DNA from: Brasilonema sennae CENA114
GTDB taxonomy: Bacteria > Cyanobacteriota > Cyanobacteriia > Cyanobacteriales > Nostocaceae
Assembly (NCBI RefSeq): GCF_006968745.1
Contig: NZ_CP030118.1
Span: forward strand, 7,094,253 to 7,158,252
Length of the DNA: 64,000 nt
Direction: 5' to 3'
This document shows positions 34,817 through 43,047 of this stretch, in pieces; the first letter of the stretch is position 1; each line of letters opens with the position of its first letter. The notes under the pieces are model-generated. The model had not been told where the DNA came from. It ran no database searches and saw only the letters and a program-made list of their open reading frames with translations. The position numbers were made by a program, and so were the translations under genes.

Positions 34817-36163
34817 ATGAGAGCAACTAACAATCTGCCTGATGGACCAAAAATGCCGGTTTTCCTACGCCGGATGAAATTTATTTTTCAGCCGTTGGAA
34901 TATGCGGATGATTTTGCTAAGGAATACGGTGATAGCTTCACTCTTTGGAGTGGCAATGATTCTCCTATTATTTACTTCAGTCATCCTCAAGCGCTGCAAC
35001 AAATTTTTAATGCGGATTCCAGTCACTTTTCTGCTGGAAGAGGAAACCGAGGTTTACAATTTTTGCTGGGTTCTAACTCCTTAATTCTACTGGACGGCGA
35101 TCGCCACCAACGCCAACGTCAACTGTTGACCCCTCGTTTTCATGGTGACCGAATGCGGGCTTACGCCGAAACTATCCGCGAAATCACGCACCAGGTGAGC
35201 AACGAGTGGAAGATGGGCAAGCCCTTTAATATCCGTGCGTCGATGCAAGAAATCGCCTTGCGAGTTATTTTGCGGGTGGTGTTTGGCTTAGATGAAGGAT
35301 CTCGTTTAGAAAAAATTCGACCATTGTTGAGTTCACTGTTGGATTCTATAAGTTCCCCCCTCTTATCCGCTGGCTTCTCTTTTCCGTTTGTACAAAAAGA
35401 TTTCGGCGCGTGGAGTCCTTGGGGTCGAGTCCTACGCCTGCGACAACAAATAGATGAAATAATTTATGCGCTGATTCGGGAACGTCGCGCCCAATCTGAT
35501 CAAAATCGGCAAGATATCCTCAGTTTAATGATGTCTGCTCGTTATGAAGATGGTCAACCGATGACTGATGAAGAGTTACGCGATGAGTTGATGAGTCTGA
35601 TGGTAGCGGGACATGAAACGACTGCTTCAGCATTGACTTGGGCATTTTACTGGATTGACTATTTACCAGAAGTGGGCGACAAGTTGCTAAAGGAACTCAA
35701 CACCCTCAGTGAGAACCCAGATCCAACTACTGTGACCAAATTGCCTTACCTAACAGCAGTCTGCCAAGAAACCTTGCGGATATATCCGATTGCGATGAAT
35801 GCTTTTCCTCGGATTGTGCAATTACCAATCAATATCCAAGGTTACACGCTCCCAGAAGGAACACTCATTATCCCCAGTATCTACTTAGCGCACCACAGGG
35901 AAGAAACTTACCCACAATCAAGGCAGTTTAAACCAGAACGCTTTTTGGAAAAGCAATTTTCGCCTTATGAGTATTTGCCCTTTGGTGGTGGAAATCGTCG
36001 CTGTATTGGGCTGGCATTTGCCCAGTATGAAATGAAACTCGTATTGGCGACAATTTTATCGCGTTTCCAAGTCTCCTTGGTCAATAGGCGTCCCGTGCGT
36101 CCTGTGCGTCGCGGTCTTACTGTAGCAACACCACCAGGAATGAAGATGGTTGCAATGCCTTGA
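34817..36163 (+). CDS. Cytochrome P450 (CYP110-like)
   Basis: A 448-aa P450 monooxygenase. The heme-thiolate motif is FGGGNRRCIG with C396. The I-helix oxygen-activation motif is AGHETTAS, and the ExxR motif is ETLRIYP. The N-terminus LPDGPKMPVFLRRMKFIFQP lacks a membrane anchor. It resembles the CYP110 group of heterocystous cyanobacteria, some members of which oxidise fatty acids or terpenes. It is monocistronic; the downstream DNA is an STRR tract. The natural substrate is unknown. Confidence 0.9.
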   Translation: MRATNNLPDGPKMPVFLRRMKFIFQPLEYADDFAKEYGDSFTLWSGNDSPIIYFSHPQALQQIFNADSSHFSAGRGNRGLQFLLGSNSLILLDGDRHQRQRQLLTPRFHGDRMRAYAETIREITHQVSNEWKMGKPFNIRASMQEIALRVILRVVFGLDEGSRLEKIRPLLSSLLDSISSPLLSAGFSFPFVQKDFGAWSPWGRVLRLRQQIDEIIYALIRERRAQSDQNRQDILSLMMSARYEDGQPMTDEELRDELMSLMVAGHETTASALTWAFYWIDYLPEVGDKLLKELNTLSENPDPTTVTKLPYLTAVCQETLRIYPIAMNAFPRIVQLPINIQGYTLPEGTLIIPSIYLAHHREETYPQSRQFKPERFLEKQFSPYEYLPFGGGNRRCIGLAFAQYEMKLVLATILSRFQVSLVNRRPVRPVRRGLTVATPPGMKMVAMP

Positions 36164-36258
36164 ACAGTAAACAGTGAACAGTGAGCAGTAAACAGTGAAT
36201 AGTAAACAGTGAACAAGGGGTGGACGAGTCCGTTTCCTACCTGATAACTGATAACTGT
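36163..36258. repeat. AACAGTGA-type STRR tract
   Basis: Heptameric repeats of ACAGTGA/ACAGTAA (about nine units) are followed by CTGATAACTGATAACTG. The tract lies between the convergent P450 and GTPase genes. The same families reappear at 60417-60502 and 62582-62612 in the opposite orientation. Confidence 0.75.
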
Positions 36259-36273
36259 TTTTCAGATATCCTT

Positions 36274-37608
36274 TCAACGCTTAATTCCCTTAAACCGTTC
36301 TTTTGCAACCTGGAACGAATCTTGCATCACAGATTGAATTTTCTTGGGATCTGGTTTCTTCCCACCCATTAAATCACCAAAGTAAACGCAAGCTGCTTCT
36401 CCAAGTGACCAAGTGTAAGCAGCTGCCCAAGAAGCAGCTATTACGCTGCCAAAACCTGGTACGAATTTGATTAATTCACGTGCGATCGCTCGTGCTAAGA
36501 AACCACTGGCGATCGCACTCACAACTCCCCCAGCTTGCGATGGCGTCAGCGTCTGTCCATACAATTTTCCTAGCAGCCCCACCATCGAGACTTGCAAGGC
36601 TGTGAGTGCTGGCATCGTTGCAAAGGGTAGCGGCACCGCTGAGATGGTAGCTGATATAATCGCAAATACTAAAACGTAACGCCGTGCAACATCGCGGTAA
36701 AGATTACCAAGTTGTTTGCCAGTTCCTTCATCTAATAACTGGTGTATTGTTCGGGCTTCTGCTTCTGGTAGTAAATCTGCTAAGGTATCTCTCAACGCCT
36801 CTAAGCCATAAAACACGGGGGTGTAACCGTCTTCTTCCAGGGTGAAGTCAATCAGGACAGCGCGATCGCATAATTTCCCAAAAGCTTGCTGCATTGCAGT
36901 GAATGCCCGGTTAACCTCTTCAAAATCTGGTGGATATGCTGGATGATCATCTGTACCAGGAGGATAAACCTCATGCAAGCAAGTCACCGCTAGTAGACAG
37001 GGAATATCTGGATACTTGTGACGCAATTGTTGAGTAATTTGTCGCAACGTATCAGTTGCAAAATCATTGATCTTAACCGTGAGAATCAAGATTTTGGCGC
37101 GACGACTCTCTTGTTGTAAATCTCCAACCAATTCCTGAACAATGACTTCAGTATCCTGGTTTACATCTCCCAGCCCGACGGTATCTGTAAAAATAAGTAG
37201 TGGCAAGTCAGCCGAAGGGTAGGCGTAACGCTCGGTGTGTTGTGTGTGTGGACGAAATCCTTGACCGACAATCTCCGCTGAAACTCCCGTCAGTCCTCGC
37301 ACAATCGAACTTTTTCCTGCTTGCGGCTTACCAATAAAAAGGGCTTCAGTGGTTGGCAATTCTGCTCGAATTGTCTCCAGAATCTCTGCAACCTGGGCTT
37401 CACTAACGCTAAACCACCCAACAACCGTCTGTGATATTTTATCTACGGGTAGTCGTTTCATCAAGCGTGCTGTTGTCTGGTTCCAAACACCTGAAATCTG
37501 GTTTGTTAATGAACCATCAACTGGCTTTGTTGTCAAATCAGTTGGTTCACTTGATTGTTGAGAATCGGTGGATGGTAAATCAGGATCACGTTGTTCAGTC
37601 ATTTGCAT
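36274..37608 (-). CDS. Membrane-associated GTPase with DUF697/YcjF-like C-terminus
   Basis: 444 aa from the ATG at 37608 (a TTG precedes it; ATG at 37602 is also possible). The G domain has the P-loop GKPQAGKSS, the switch region HTERYAYPS and G3 DTVGLGD. A clear NKxD G4 motif is not obvious (CLHEVYPPG stands near its place). The C-terminal part has two or three hydrophobic helices (VLVFAIISATISAVPLPF, AGGVVSAIASGFLARAIA) of the YcjF/DUF697 type. Function is unknown; such GTPases are linked to envelope stress. Whether it is co-transcribed with the CHAT locus 123 bp upstream is open. Confidence 0.8.
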   Translation of the reverse strand: MQMTEQRDPDLPSTDSQQSSEPTDLTTKPVDGSLTNQISGVWNQTTARLMKRLPVDKISQTVVGWFSVSEAQVAEILETIRAELPTTEALFIGKPQAGKSSIVRGLTGVSAEIVGQGFRPHTQHTERYAYPSADLPLLIFTDTVGLGDVNQDTEVIVQELVGDLQQESRRAKILILTVKINDFATDTLRQITQQLRHKYPDIPCLLAVTCLHEVYPPGTDDHPAYPPDFEEVNRAFTAMQQAFGKLCDRAVLIDFTLEEDGYTPVFYGLEALRDTLADLLPEAEARTIHQLLDEGTGKQLGNLYRDVARRYVLVFAIISATISAVPLPFATMPALTALQVSMVGLLGKLYGQTLTPSQAGGVVSAIASGFLARAIARELIKFVPGFGSVIAASWAAAYTWSLGEAACVYFGDLMGGKKPDPKKIQSVMQDSFQVAKERFKGIKR

Positions 37609-37734
37609 CAAAACGGCAGCACGCCCTGAAGAACTTTATTATTTGCCAGTATCAAGATTTAGGATAGCAAACAGTGAACATGATATGCCTCCTTCTTTCC
37701 TGTTGCTTTTTTCCTATTCCCTATTCCTTGTTGC

Positions 37735-37785
37735 CTATTTCTTGTTCCCTGTTCCCTGTTCCCTGTTCCCTGTTCCCTTTTTATA
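37735..37785. repeat. GTTCCCT heptamer array forming a gene end
   Basis: Five tandem copies of GTTCCCT (37744-37778), preceded by looser variants. Because 7 is not divisible by 3, the array cycles through frames. It encodes the last 13 residues and the stop codon of the gene at 37735-39231. Confidence 0.75.
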
Positions 37786-39231
37786 AGACTGCCAAATTTT
37801 ATCTCCTCCCCAAATCAAGATTCCTACAACAACTCCGAAAAGGAGACTGTAACAAATGGATAAGGTGAAGCGATGAGGATGAGCTGTGGAAAAGGGAGGT
37901 AACACGGGGTCTTCTTTTGTGACGAGGGCGTAACTAGATGCCATAATTCCAGCAGAACCGATCGCACTACCTACGGCGAGAATCGTGATTTCGAGATTGC
38001 GATCGCTCTTTTCTTTCTTCTCCTCGGCAATGCGATCGCTCTTCGCCCTATCTATCGCCACACGCCCCCGGATTGAAGCTATAGCCTTATCCAGCAAGCT
38101 TGAACCATGATGAAAATATCCCAAGTCTGCTTTTATCTGTTCCTGAAAATAAGCACAGTTTTCCAGGCTAAATTTTTCTAAAAAACTAATATCTTCATCT
38201 TTAATCATACCACGAATTTGTTCCAATCTATCAGCATAATCTAGAGAATTTATCGCAATTGTATTTTGGTATGCTTCGAGATATCGCAGCAGATTGGCAT
38301 AGTCTAAAGCAGTTTTGGGAAGTGTTTTTAATTTCTCGCTTAATTGGTCTAATTCGCATTCTGTTAATTGCTGATTGCCAAACTTTTCTAATGTTTTAAT
38401 TTCTTCTTCTATTTTGCTATATTCTTGATTGGTGTCCTGATAAACCTGACGGCTTTGTCGAAAAGCTTCTACGACTTTGGCGCGAAAGAAAAATAAATCA
38501 AATAATTGCTCTTGATAAAAACCAAATTTCTCTTCCGCTTCTGGATGGCTGAAAAACCAAACTAAAATATGACGGTAATTGCTCAATTGACTAAAAAGTC
38601 CATATTCAAAAATGGGGCTACCAAAAAGAGTGTCGGAACGAGCAAATGGAGGTATGATATAGCTTTGAGGGAATAAAGCTTTGAGACATTCATCAGCAAG
38701 ATTTTTCAAAGCTTTGTGATTTTGAGGATCTTGTTCTGATGACAACCAAGCAGTAATGATGAGAGTTTCACCAAGAAAGTTCTTATTACCATTTAAGAGC
38801 AAACAATTCTCTGGGTTGAGTTGACGCAGAAGCTGAATATCGACATCCTCAGTTCTTTGACCATTTTCTTCTTGAGGACGGCGCAGGTTTAACCACAGTC
38901 CGTAACTATCATAAAGTCTTAGCGGATAGGCAAATCCGTGGATAGATATTTTGGATGAATTATTGGATGAATTATTGGATGAATTATCGAAAGTCACCGC
39001 GCCTTCAACAGGGGCAACTTCTGTTTGTTCATCGGCTTTGATGAGAGAGACAGTCGGGTTATCTGGCTCCTTTTCTAAATCCAGCAATTGCATCAAGTTG
39101 AATTTTTCATGCAGGATTTTGTGGATGATTTCATCACAAGTTTTCCAAAGCCAATCTTTCTCCTTTTCTTCTGCTTTTTGCAGAACAAAGGCAAATAAAT
39201 GGACATTGGGAGCATAAACTTTAGGACTCAT
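37735..39231 (-). CDS. Unknown protein with two C-terminal membrane helices, CHAT locus
   Basis: A 498-aa protein. The N-terminal 200 residues are a soluble domain with a low-complexity insert NSSNNSSNNSS (from a 12-bp tandem repeat, ATTATTGGATGA, at about 38954-38986). The middle is coiled-coil-like (YSKIEEEIKTLEKFGNQQ). Two helices follow near the end (ITILAVGSAIGSAGIMASS and ICYSLLFGVVVGILIWGG). No known domain was recognised. The last residues GTGNREQGTGNKK come from an STRR array, so the original C-terminus may have been replaced. It overlaps the upstream 39228 gene by 4 bp, placing it in the CHAT operon. Confidence 0.75.
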   Translation of the reverse strand: MSPKVYAPNVHLFAFVLQKAEEKEKDWLWKTCDEIIHKILHEKFNLMQLLDLEKEPDNPTVSLIKADEQTEVAPVEGAVTFDNSSNNSSNNSSKISIHGFAYPLRLYDSYGLWLNLRRPQEENGQRTEDVDIQLLRQLNPENCLLLNGNKNFLGETLIITAWLSSEQDPQNHKALKNLADECLKALFPQSYIIPPFARSDTLFGSPIFEYGLFSQLSNYRHILVWFFSHPEAEEKFGFYQEQLFDLFFFRAKVVEAFRQSRQVYQDTNQEYSKIEEEIKTLEKFGNQQLTECELDQLSEKLKTLPKTALDYANLLRYLEAYQNTIAINSLDYADRLEQIRGMIKDEDISFLEKFSLENCAYFQEQIKADLGYFHHGSSLLDKAIASIRGRVAIDRAKSDRIAEEKKEKSDRNLEITILAVGSAIGSAGIMASSYALVTKEDPVLPPFSTAHPHRFTLSICYSLLFGVVVGILIWGGDKIWQSYKKGTGNREQGTGNKK

Positions 39232-39572
39232 TTTTTGGGAGGTTCTGGCTGTGGATTTTTTTGCCGCTCATCAATGATTTTCTGATAATCTGGGAACTGA
39301 TTGATTAAAGTTCCTTCTTGGTTTGCCGGATTCCGCTTTTTGATAGTGATTTCTCTGGCAGCAAATCGGACAGCATCTGCGACATCTGGATGTTCTCTAC
39401 ACCAAGCGGTAATTGCATCAGCGGCTGTTGAGAGTGGTTGATTTTCTAATTCTGCCAGGGTTTGCTTGATTGTCAACAAATCTTCGCGGCTTTTTTCATC
39501 AAAGACAAATTCTTGTTGTTCTACGACTTGCAAAAAAGCTTCAATGATGAAATCTGGTTGATTAGCTTCCAT
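39228..39572 (-). CDS. Small unknown protein in CHAT operon
   Basis: 114 aa from the ATG at 39572, chosen because GGAG lies upstream at normal spacing and the residues before it (back to 39665) are encoded by palindromic-repeat DNA. The protein is acidic and probably helical (FIIEAFLQVVEQQEFVF, DAITAWCREHPDVADAV), with a charged Pro-rich tail. No family was recognised. It lies between the CHAT gene and the membrane-protein gene and overlaps the latter by 4 bp. It may act as an adaptor or substrate of the locus. Confidence 0.7.
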   Translation of the reverse strand: MEANQPDFIIEAFLQVVEQQEFVFDEKSREDLLTIKQTLAELENQPLSTAADAITAWCREHPDVADAVRFAAREITIKKRNPANQEGTLINQFPDYQKIIDERQKNPQPEPPKK

Positions 39573-39622
39573 AGGTGATATCTCCAATATTGTTGTGAGA
39601 GAATGCGTTAGAATCCTTGCCC

Positions 39623-39746
39623 GCCCAGAGTTCAAACTCTGGGCTGATAGCCAAAGTCCACTCAAGTGGACTAAGATCTCTGGTTGATAGGCTTTGAGTC
39701 CTCTAAAGAGGACTTTTGCTTTGAGCCTGAGATTTTAATCTCAGGC
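39623..39746. repeat. Array of four perfect palindromes with 2-nt loops
   Basis: Four consecutive perfect hairpins: GCCCAGAGTT/AACTCTGGGC (39623-39644), AGTCCACT/AGTGGACT (39655-39672), AGTCCTCT/AGAGGACT (39697-39714) and GCCTGAGATT/AATCTCAGGC (39725-39746). Each has a 2-nt loop (CA, CA, AA, TT). They occupy most of the gap between the CHAT stop and the next start. The inner bases differ between copies but always pair. Confidence 0.8.
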
Positions 39747-39763
39747 GGATATGGACGATAGAA

Positions 39764-42700
39764 TTAACACCCAATCGCGCAGAAACCAGCCCAAGACTCC
39801 GGTTTGCAAAAGGGTTTGCGCTCAGGCTGATACCATTCTTGTAGATACTGCAAAATTGTGTGCTTGTGTTGTTCATTGATTTTTGAGTGCTTTTGAGTCC
39901 ATTGTATGATTTCGGCTTGAGTTGAGTCGCGTAACCAGCACTGCGCCTCACAAAGTGCTTGAGCAATTGGCAGGGAGTCCTGATTGTCGTAAAATCGAAT
40001 CATTAATAAGGTAGTTGCTAAGTCATCCACCGACCACAAACTGCTGACTATACTAGAACTGCCTGCTTTAAGAAAACCACTCGGTAAACCGATATACTCA
40101 TCGCTGGTGCTGTTGGGACTTGTTAGCCCAGTTTCACAAGCAGACAGAGTGACGAGGCGACATTCTGGTAAACTGAGATTAAAGATGTCAGGTAGAGTCA
40201 AGCATTTTTCTAAATCAATGGCATTACCATTTGCTAATTTGCGATAGCGTTGATTAGAGTTAATAGTAGAGTCACCAGAATCAGCATCGGCGGGAATGAC
40301 AGAGACGCAACCTGCTAAAGCTATCGCCGAATCCACAGGCGAATTGATATCAAAGTAGCCATGACAAGAAAAGTGAACAACTTGGGCGTGAGAGAAACTC
40401 TCTGCTTGCAATAAAGCTTGTTTCGTAGCGTTGCTTTTTTCTATAACAGTGGTTGGCTGGAAGTCATGCGAAATTGTTTTGACTTCTATATTGGTATAAA
40501 TCAGGTTCTCGTTGGGATCTTGGATGGCGAATAAAGAACGTGACTCCTCACCTGGAAACCTCACCCTGCCCTGTCGGGCATCCCTCTCGTTACCAAGCAG
40601 AGGGAACCTCACCCTGCCCTGTCGGGCATCCCTCTCCTTATTAAGGAGAGGGAAAGATTTTCGCGTAGGTAAAAGCGAGGGGTTCCCAGATGTGGCTAAT
40701 TTCAACAACTGACAACTAGGCGCATATCTCACCCCACCAGAAAAGTTATCCAAAAGATAACTCTCCCCTTCTCCCGAAATGGGTAAAGCATGAAGCGGTA
40801 ACAAATGCAGGTAGCGATGAGGTACAAGAATTAAAGCTTGGCAAGAAGATGGTATCAGGTTGAGAATATCATTAATATGTAGAATCTCAGCTAACTTGCT
40901 CAGTTTGGTAGCGAGTTGATATCGCCAGAGTGGTTTCTTTGTAGTGTAAGTTTTTAAATACTCATCTTTCCAATTCTGTAAATCTTCTAAATCTTGCAGT
41001 GAAGATTGCCAAATTATCGGCTGTTGATTGTTGCGGGTGATGATAAAAACGCGAAAGCAATCATCAAAAATATACCATTGCAAAATAGCAGTGCGCTCAT
41101 CCACAAGTTCTTGAATTTGGGCAAAGCGGATGTGTTTCAAGGGGATGACTTGCCCGATCAACTCTTCTCGTTGTTGACGGAGTTCGTTGAGGTGTGTTGT
41201 ATCTGGGTTTTCTACTGTTTCTAGACGACGCTTTTCTTCAGCAATTTTTTGATCGAGTTCTTGCAATGGCTGAGAACGCTTTTGACTTGCTATCACTTCC
41301 ACCAAGTTACGCGTTTTGCTACGCTCAATATATTCCACTGCCTGATCGTCGTATCCTAATTCCAGGCACACTTCCACCATGCGGCGATAAAGCGAGTTCC
41401 ATTCTTCCGCGTGTTTTTGTTTGATTTCATCACCAGAGACAATTTCACCCCGCAGAAATTCTACAGCGTCGATGGCAGATTGAAAAATGTTGTAAGCATC
41501 CGCAAACCGTTCAGCATCAATGTAAGCTAAACCGAAATTAAACGCAGTATCAGCATGGTTTTGGGGAAAGCTTTCGCGGGTTCTTACTTCCAAAGCAGCA
41601 GAGTAAGAAGCGATCGCACTCTCAAGATTCTCTGCTTTCTCCCCGCGTATTCTGTCAGAGTAAGCAGTCGCGAGATTATTTTGCGTCATCGCCCATTGTT
41701 GGGGAAAGCTTTCGCGGGTTCTTACTTCCAAAGCAGCAGAGTAAGAAGCGATCGCACTCTCAAGATTCTCTGCTTTCTCCCCGCGTATTCTGTCAGAGTA
41801 AGCAGTCGCGAGATTATTTTGCGTCATCGCCCATTGTTGGGGAAAGCTTTCGCGGGTTCTTACTTCCAAAGCAGCAGAGTAAGAAGCGATCGCACTCTCA
41901 AGATTCTCTGCTTTCTCCCCGCGTATTCTGTCAGAGTAAGCAGTCGCGAGATTATTTTGCGTCATCGCCCATTGTTGGGGAAAGCTTTCGCGGGTTCTTA
42001 CTTCCAAAGCAGCAGAGTAAGAAGCGATCGCACTCTCAAGATTCTCTGCTTTCTCCCCGCGTATTCTGTCAGAGTAAGCAGTCGCGAGATTATTTTGCGT
42101 CATCGCCCATTGTTGGGGAAAGCTTTCGCGGGTTCTTACTTCCAAAGCAGCAGAGTAAGAAGCGATCGCACTCTCAAGATTCTCTGCTTTCTCCCCGCGT
42201 ATTCTGTCAGAGTAAGCAGTCGCGAGATTATTTTGCGTCATCGCCCATTGTTGGGGAAAGCTTTCGCGGGTTCTTACTTCCAAAGCTGCAGTGTAAGAAG
42301 CGATCGCACGTTCGAGATTCTCTGCTTTCTCCCCGTGTATTCTGTTACGGTAAGCAGCCGCGAGATTATTTTGCGTCGTCGCCCAATCTTGGGGAAAGCT
42401 TTGGCGGGTGAACACGGTTGACACAACTTCATAACCAGCGATTGCAATTTCCATGTTGCTGGCTTTGTCACCCAAGGGGAATTCCTGAATTCGATTACTA
42501 AAATTGAAAATATCTACAGCGAAGGATTGTGCTTCATCTGTCTCAACTTCCGCCAGCTTATTTGTCATCCAACGCCGCAAGACTTCCGCTAAATTCAGAT
42601 TGAGATATTGTGTGTTTTCTACCAGCAACGGGTAAACTACCTGCGCGTCACCTTCGCTTTCTGCTGTTACTCGCAGTACCTCCTCCAAAAATTGGAAATA

Positions 42701-42883
42701 TTCCTGTAACTCCTCTTCACCCAGAGATTGCAAACCTCGCTTCCATTCCTCCTCCTGCTTTTTGAGAGGCTTTGAATTCTCCCCCTTCCCTACTAGGGAA
42801 AAGGGTTGGGGGGTTAGGTTCAACGCTTCCCTCAACTGAATCGCCACATTTCTCAACCAATTTCCTATTCTCCACATTTTCAT
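39764..42883 (-). CDS. TPR-CHAT caspase-like protease
   Basis: A 1039-aa protein. An N-terminal region of about 150 residues is followed by tetratricopeptide-like repeats. One diverged and five identical 46-residue units carry QNNLATAYSDRIRGEKAENL. After a helical linker (about 500-620) comes the CHAT domain with the catalytic dyad His841 in VHFSCHGYFD and Cys916 in VTLSACETGL. CHAT proteases are caspase/separase relatives; TPR-CHAT proteins act in bacterial immunity and programmed cell death (for example craspase). Just before the His motif the protein contains a tandem insert, ERDARQGRVRFP twice, from an intergenic-type repeat. The ATG overlaps the upstream 55-aa ORF (ATGA). No CRISPR effector is nearby, so the trigger and target are unknown. 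Confidence 0.9.
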   Translation of the reverse strand: MKMWRIGNWLRNVAIQLREALNLTPQPFSLVGKGENSKPLKKQEEEWKRGLQSLGEEELQEYFQFLEEVLRVTAESEGDAQVVYPLLVENTQYLNLNLAEVLRRWMTNKLAEVETDEAQSFAVDIFNFSNRIQEFPLGDKASNMEIAIAGYEVVSTVFTRQSFPQDWATTQNNLAAAYRNRIHGEKAENLERAIASYTAALEVRTRESFPQQWAMTQNNLATAYSDRIRGEKAENLESAIASYSAALEVRTRESFPQQWAMTQNNLATAYSDRIRGEKAENLESAIASYSAALEVRTRESFPQQWAMTQNNLATAYSDRIRGEKAENLESAIASYSAALEVRTRESFPQQWAMTQNNLATAYSDRIRGEKAENLESAIASYSAALEVRTRESFPQQWAMTQNNLATAYSDRIRGEKAENLESAIASYSAALEVRTRESFPQNHADTAFNFGLAYIDAERFADAYNIFQSAIDAVEFLRGEIVSGDEIKQKHAEEWNSLYRRMVEVCLELGYDDQAVEYIERSKTRNLVEVIASQKRSQPLQELDQKIAEEKRRLETVENPDTTHLNELRQQREELIGQVIPLKHIRFAQIQELVDERTAILQWYIFDDCFRVFIITRNNQQPIIWQSSLQDLEDLQNWKDEYLKTYTTKKPLWRYQLATKLSKLAEILHINDILNLIPSSCQALILVPHRYLHLLPLHALPISGEGESYLLDNFSGGVRYAPSCQLLKLATSGNPSLLPTRKSFPLLNKERDARQGRVRFPLLGNERDARQGRVRFPGEESRSLFAIQDPNENLIYTNIEVKTISHDFQPTTVIEKSNATKQALLQAESFSHAQVVHFSCHGYFDINSPVDSAIALAGCVSVIPADADSGDSTINSNQRYRKLANGNAIDLEKCLTLPDIFNLSLPECRLVTLSACETGLTSPNSTSDEYIGLPSGFLKAGSSSIVSSLWSVDDLATTLLMIRFYDNQDSLPIAQALCEAQCWLRDSTQAEIIQWTQKHSKINEQHKHTILQYLQEWYQPERKPFCKPESWAGFCAIGC
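40555..40636. repeat. 48-bp-period repeat inserted in frame in the CHAT gene
   Basis: Two copies of a 34-bp core (AACCTCACCCTGCCCTGTCG and continuing) with a 48-bp period start at 40555 and 40603. The palindrome CCCTGCCCTGTCGGGCATCC is typical of intergenic elements. Since 48 is a multiple of three, the CHAT frame is kept, and each copy encodes a 16-residue unit containing NERDARQGRVR. Confidence 0.8.
41563..42390. repeat. 138-bp tandem repeats within CHAT gene
   Basis: Five copies starting at 41563, 41701, 41839, 41977 and 42115 appear identical base for base. A sixth (42253-42390) has about a dozen differences. Each encodes one 46-residue TPR-like unit and contains a GCGATCGC octamer. Identity at synonymous positions points to recent amplification or gene conversion. 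Confidence 0.92.
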
Positions 42884-43047
42884 ACCCCCTGTGGTGAGAA
42901 ATTCTCCGCCACAGCTTCCAGCATCCCCAAGAATTCAGCATCAACTAAATCTTGGTTCGCCTCTAAAATCTCTGCTTCTTCCTCACTTGGGCAATTCAGT
43001 AGTTTTTCAATCAGGTTGAGATAAGCTTGCTGGCGCTGTTCGTTCAT
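42880..43047 (-). CDS. 55-aa ORF translationally coupled to CHAT
   Basis: A short ORF beginning MNEQRQQAYLNLIEKLLNCP and ending ENFSPQGV. It is probably all helical and acidic. Its TGA overlaps the CHAT ATG (ATGA at 42880-42883), the classic sign of coupled translation. I recall very similar short leaders in front of other cyanobacterial TPR-CHAT genes, so I think it is real, though I cannot run a search. It could be a regulatory partner or the detached N-terminus of a larger CHAT protein. Confidence 0.7.
   Translation of the reverse strand: MNEQRQQAYLNLIEKLLNCPSEEEAEILEANQDLVDAEFLGMLEAVAENFSPQGV

Noticed and set aside
41563..42390. CRISPR-like array
   Set aside because: Units are 138 bp, directly adjoining without spacers, and in frame within a protein gene.
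41555..42421. 288-codon plus-strand repetitive frame opposite the CHAT gene
   Set aside because: Shadow of the 138-bp repeats (46 codons per unit, no stop). The minus-strand CHAT frame explains the region.
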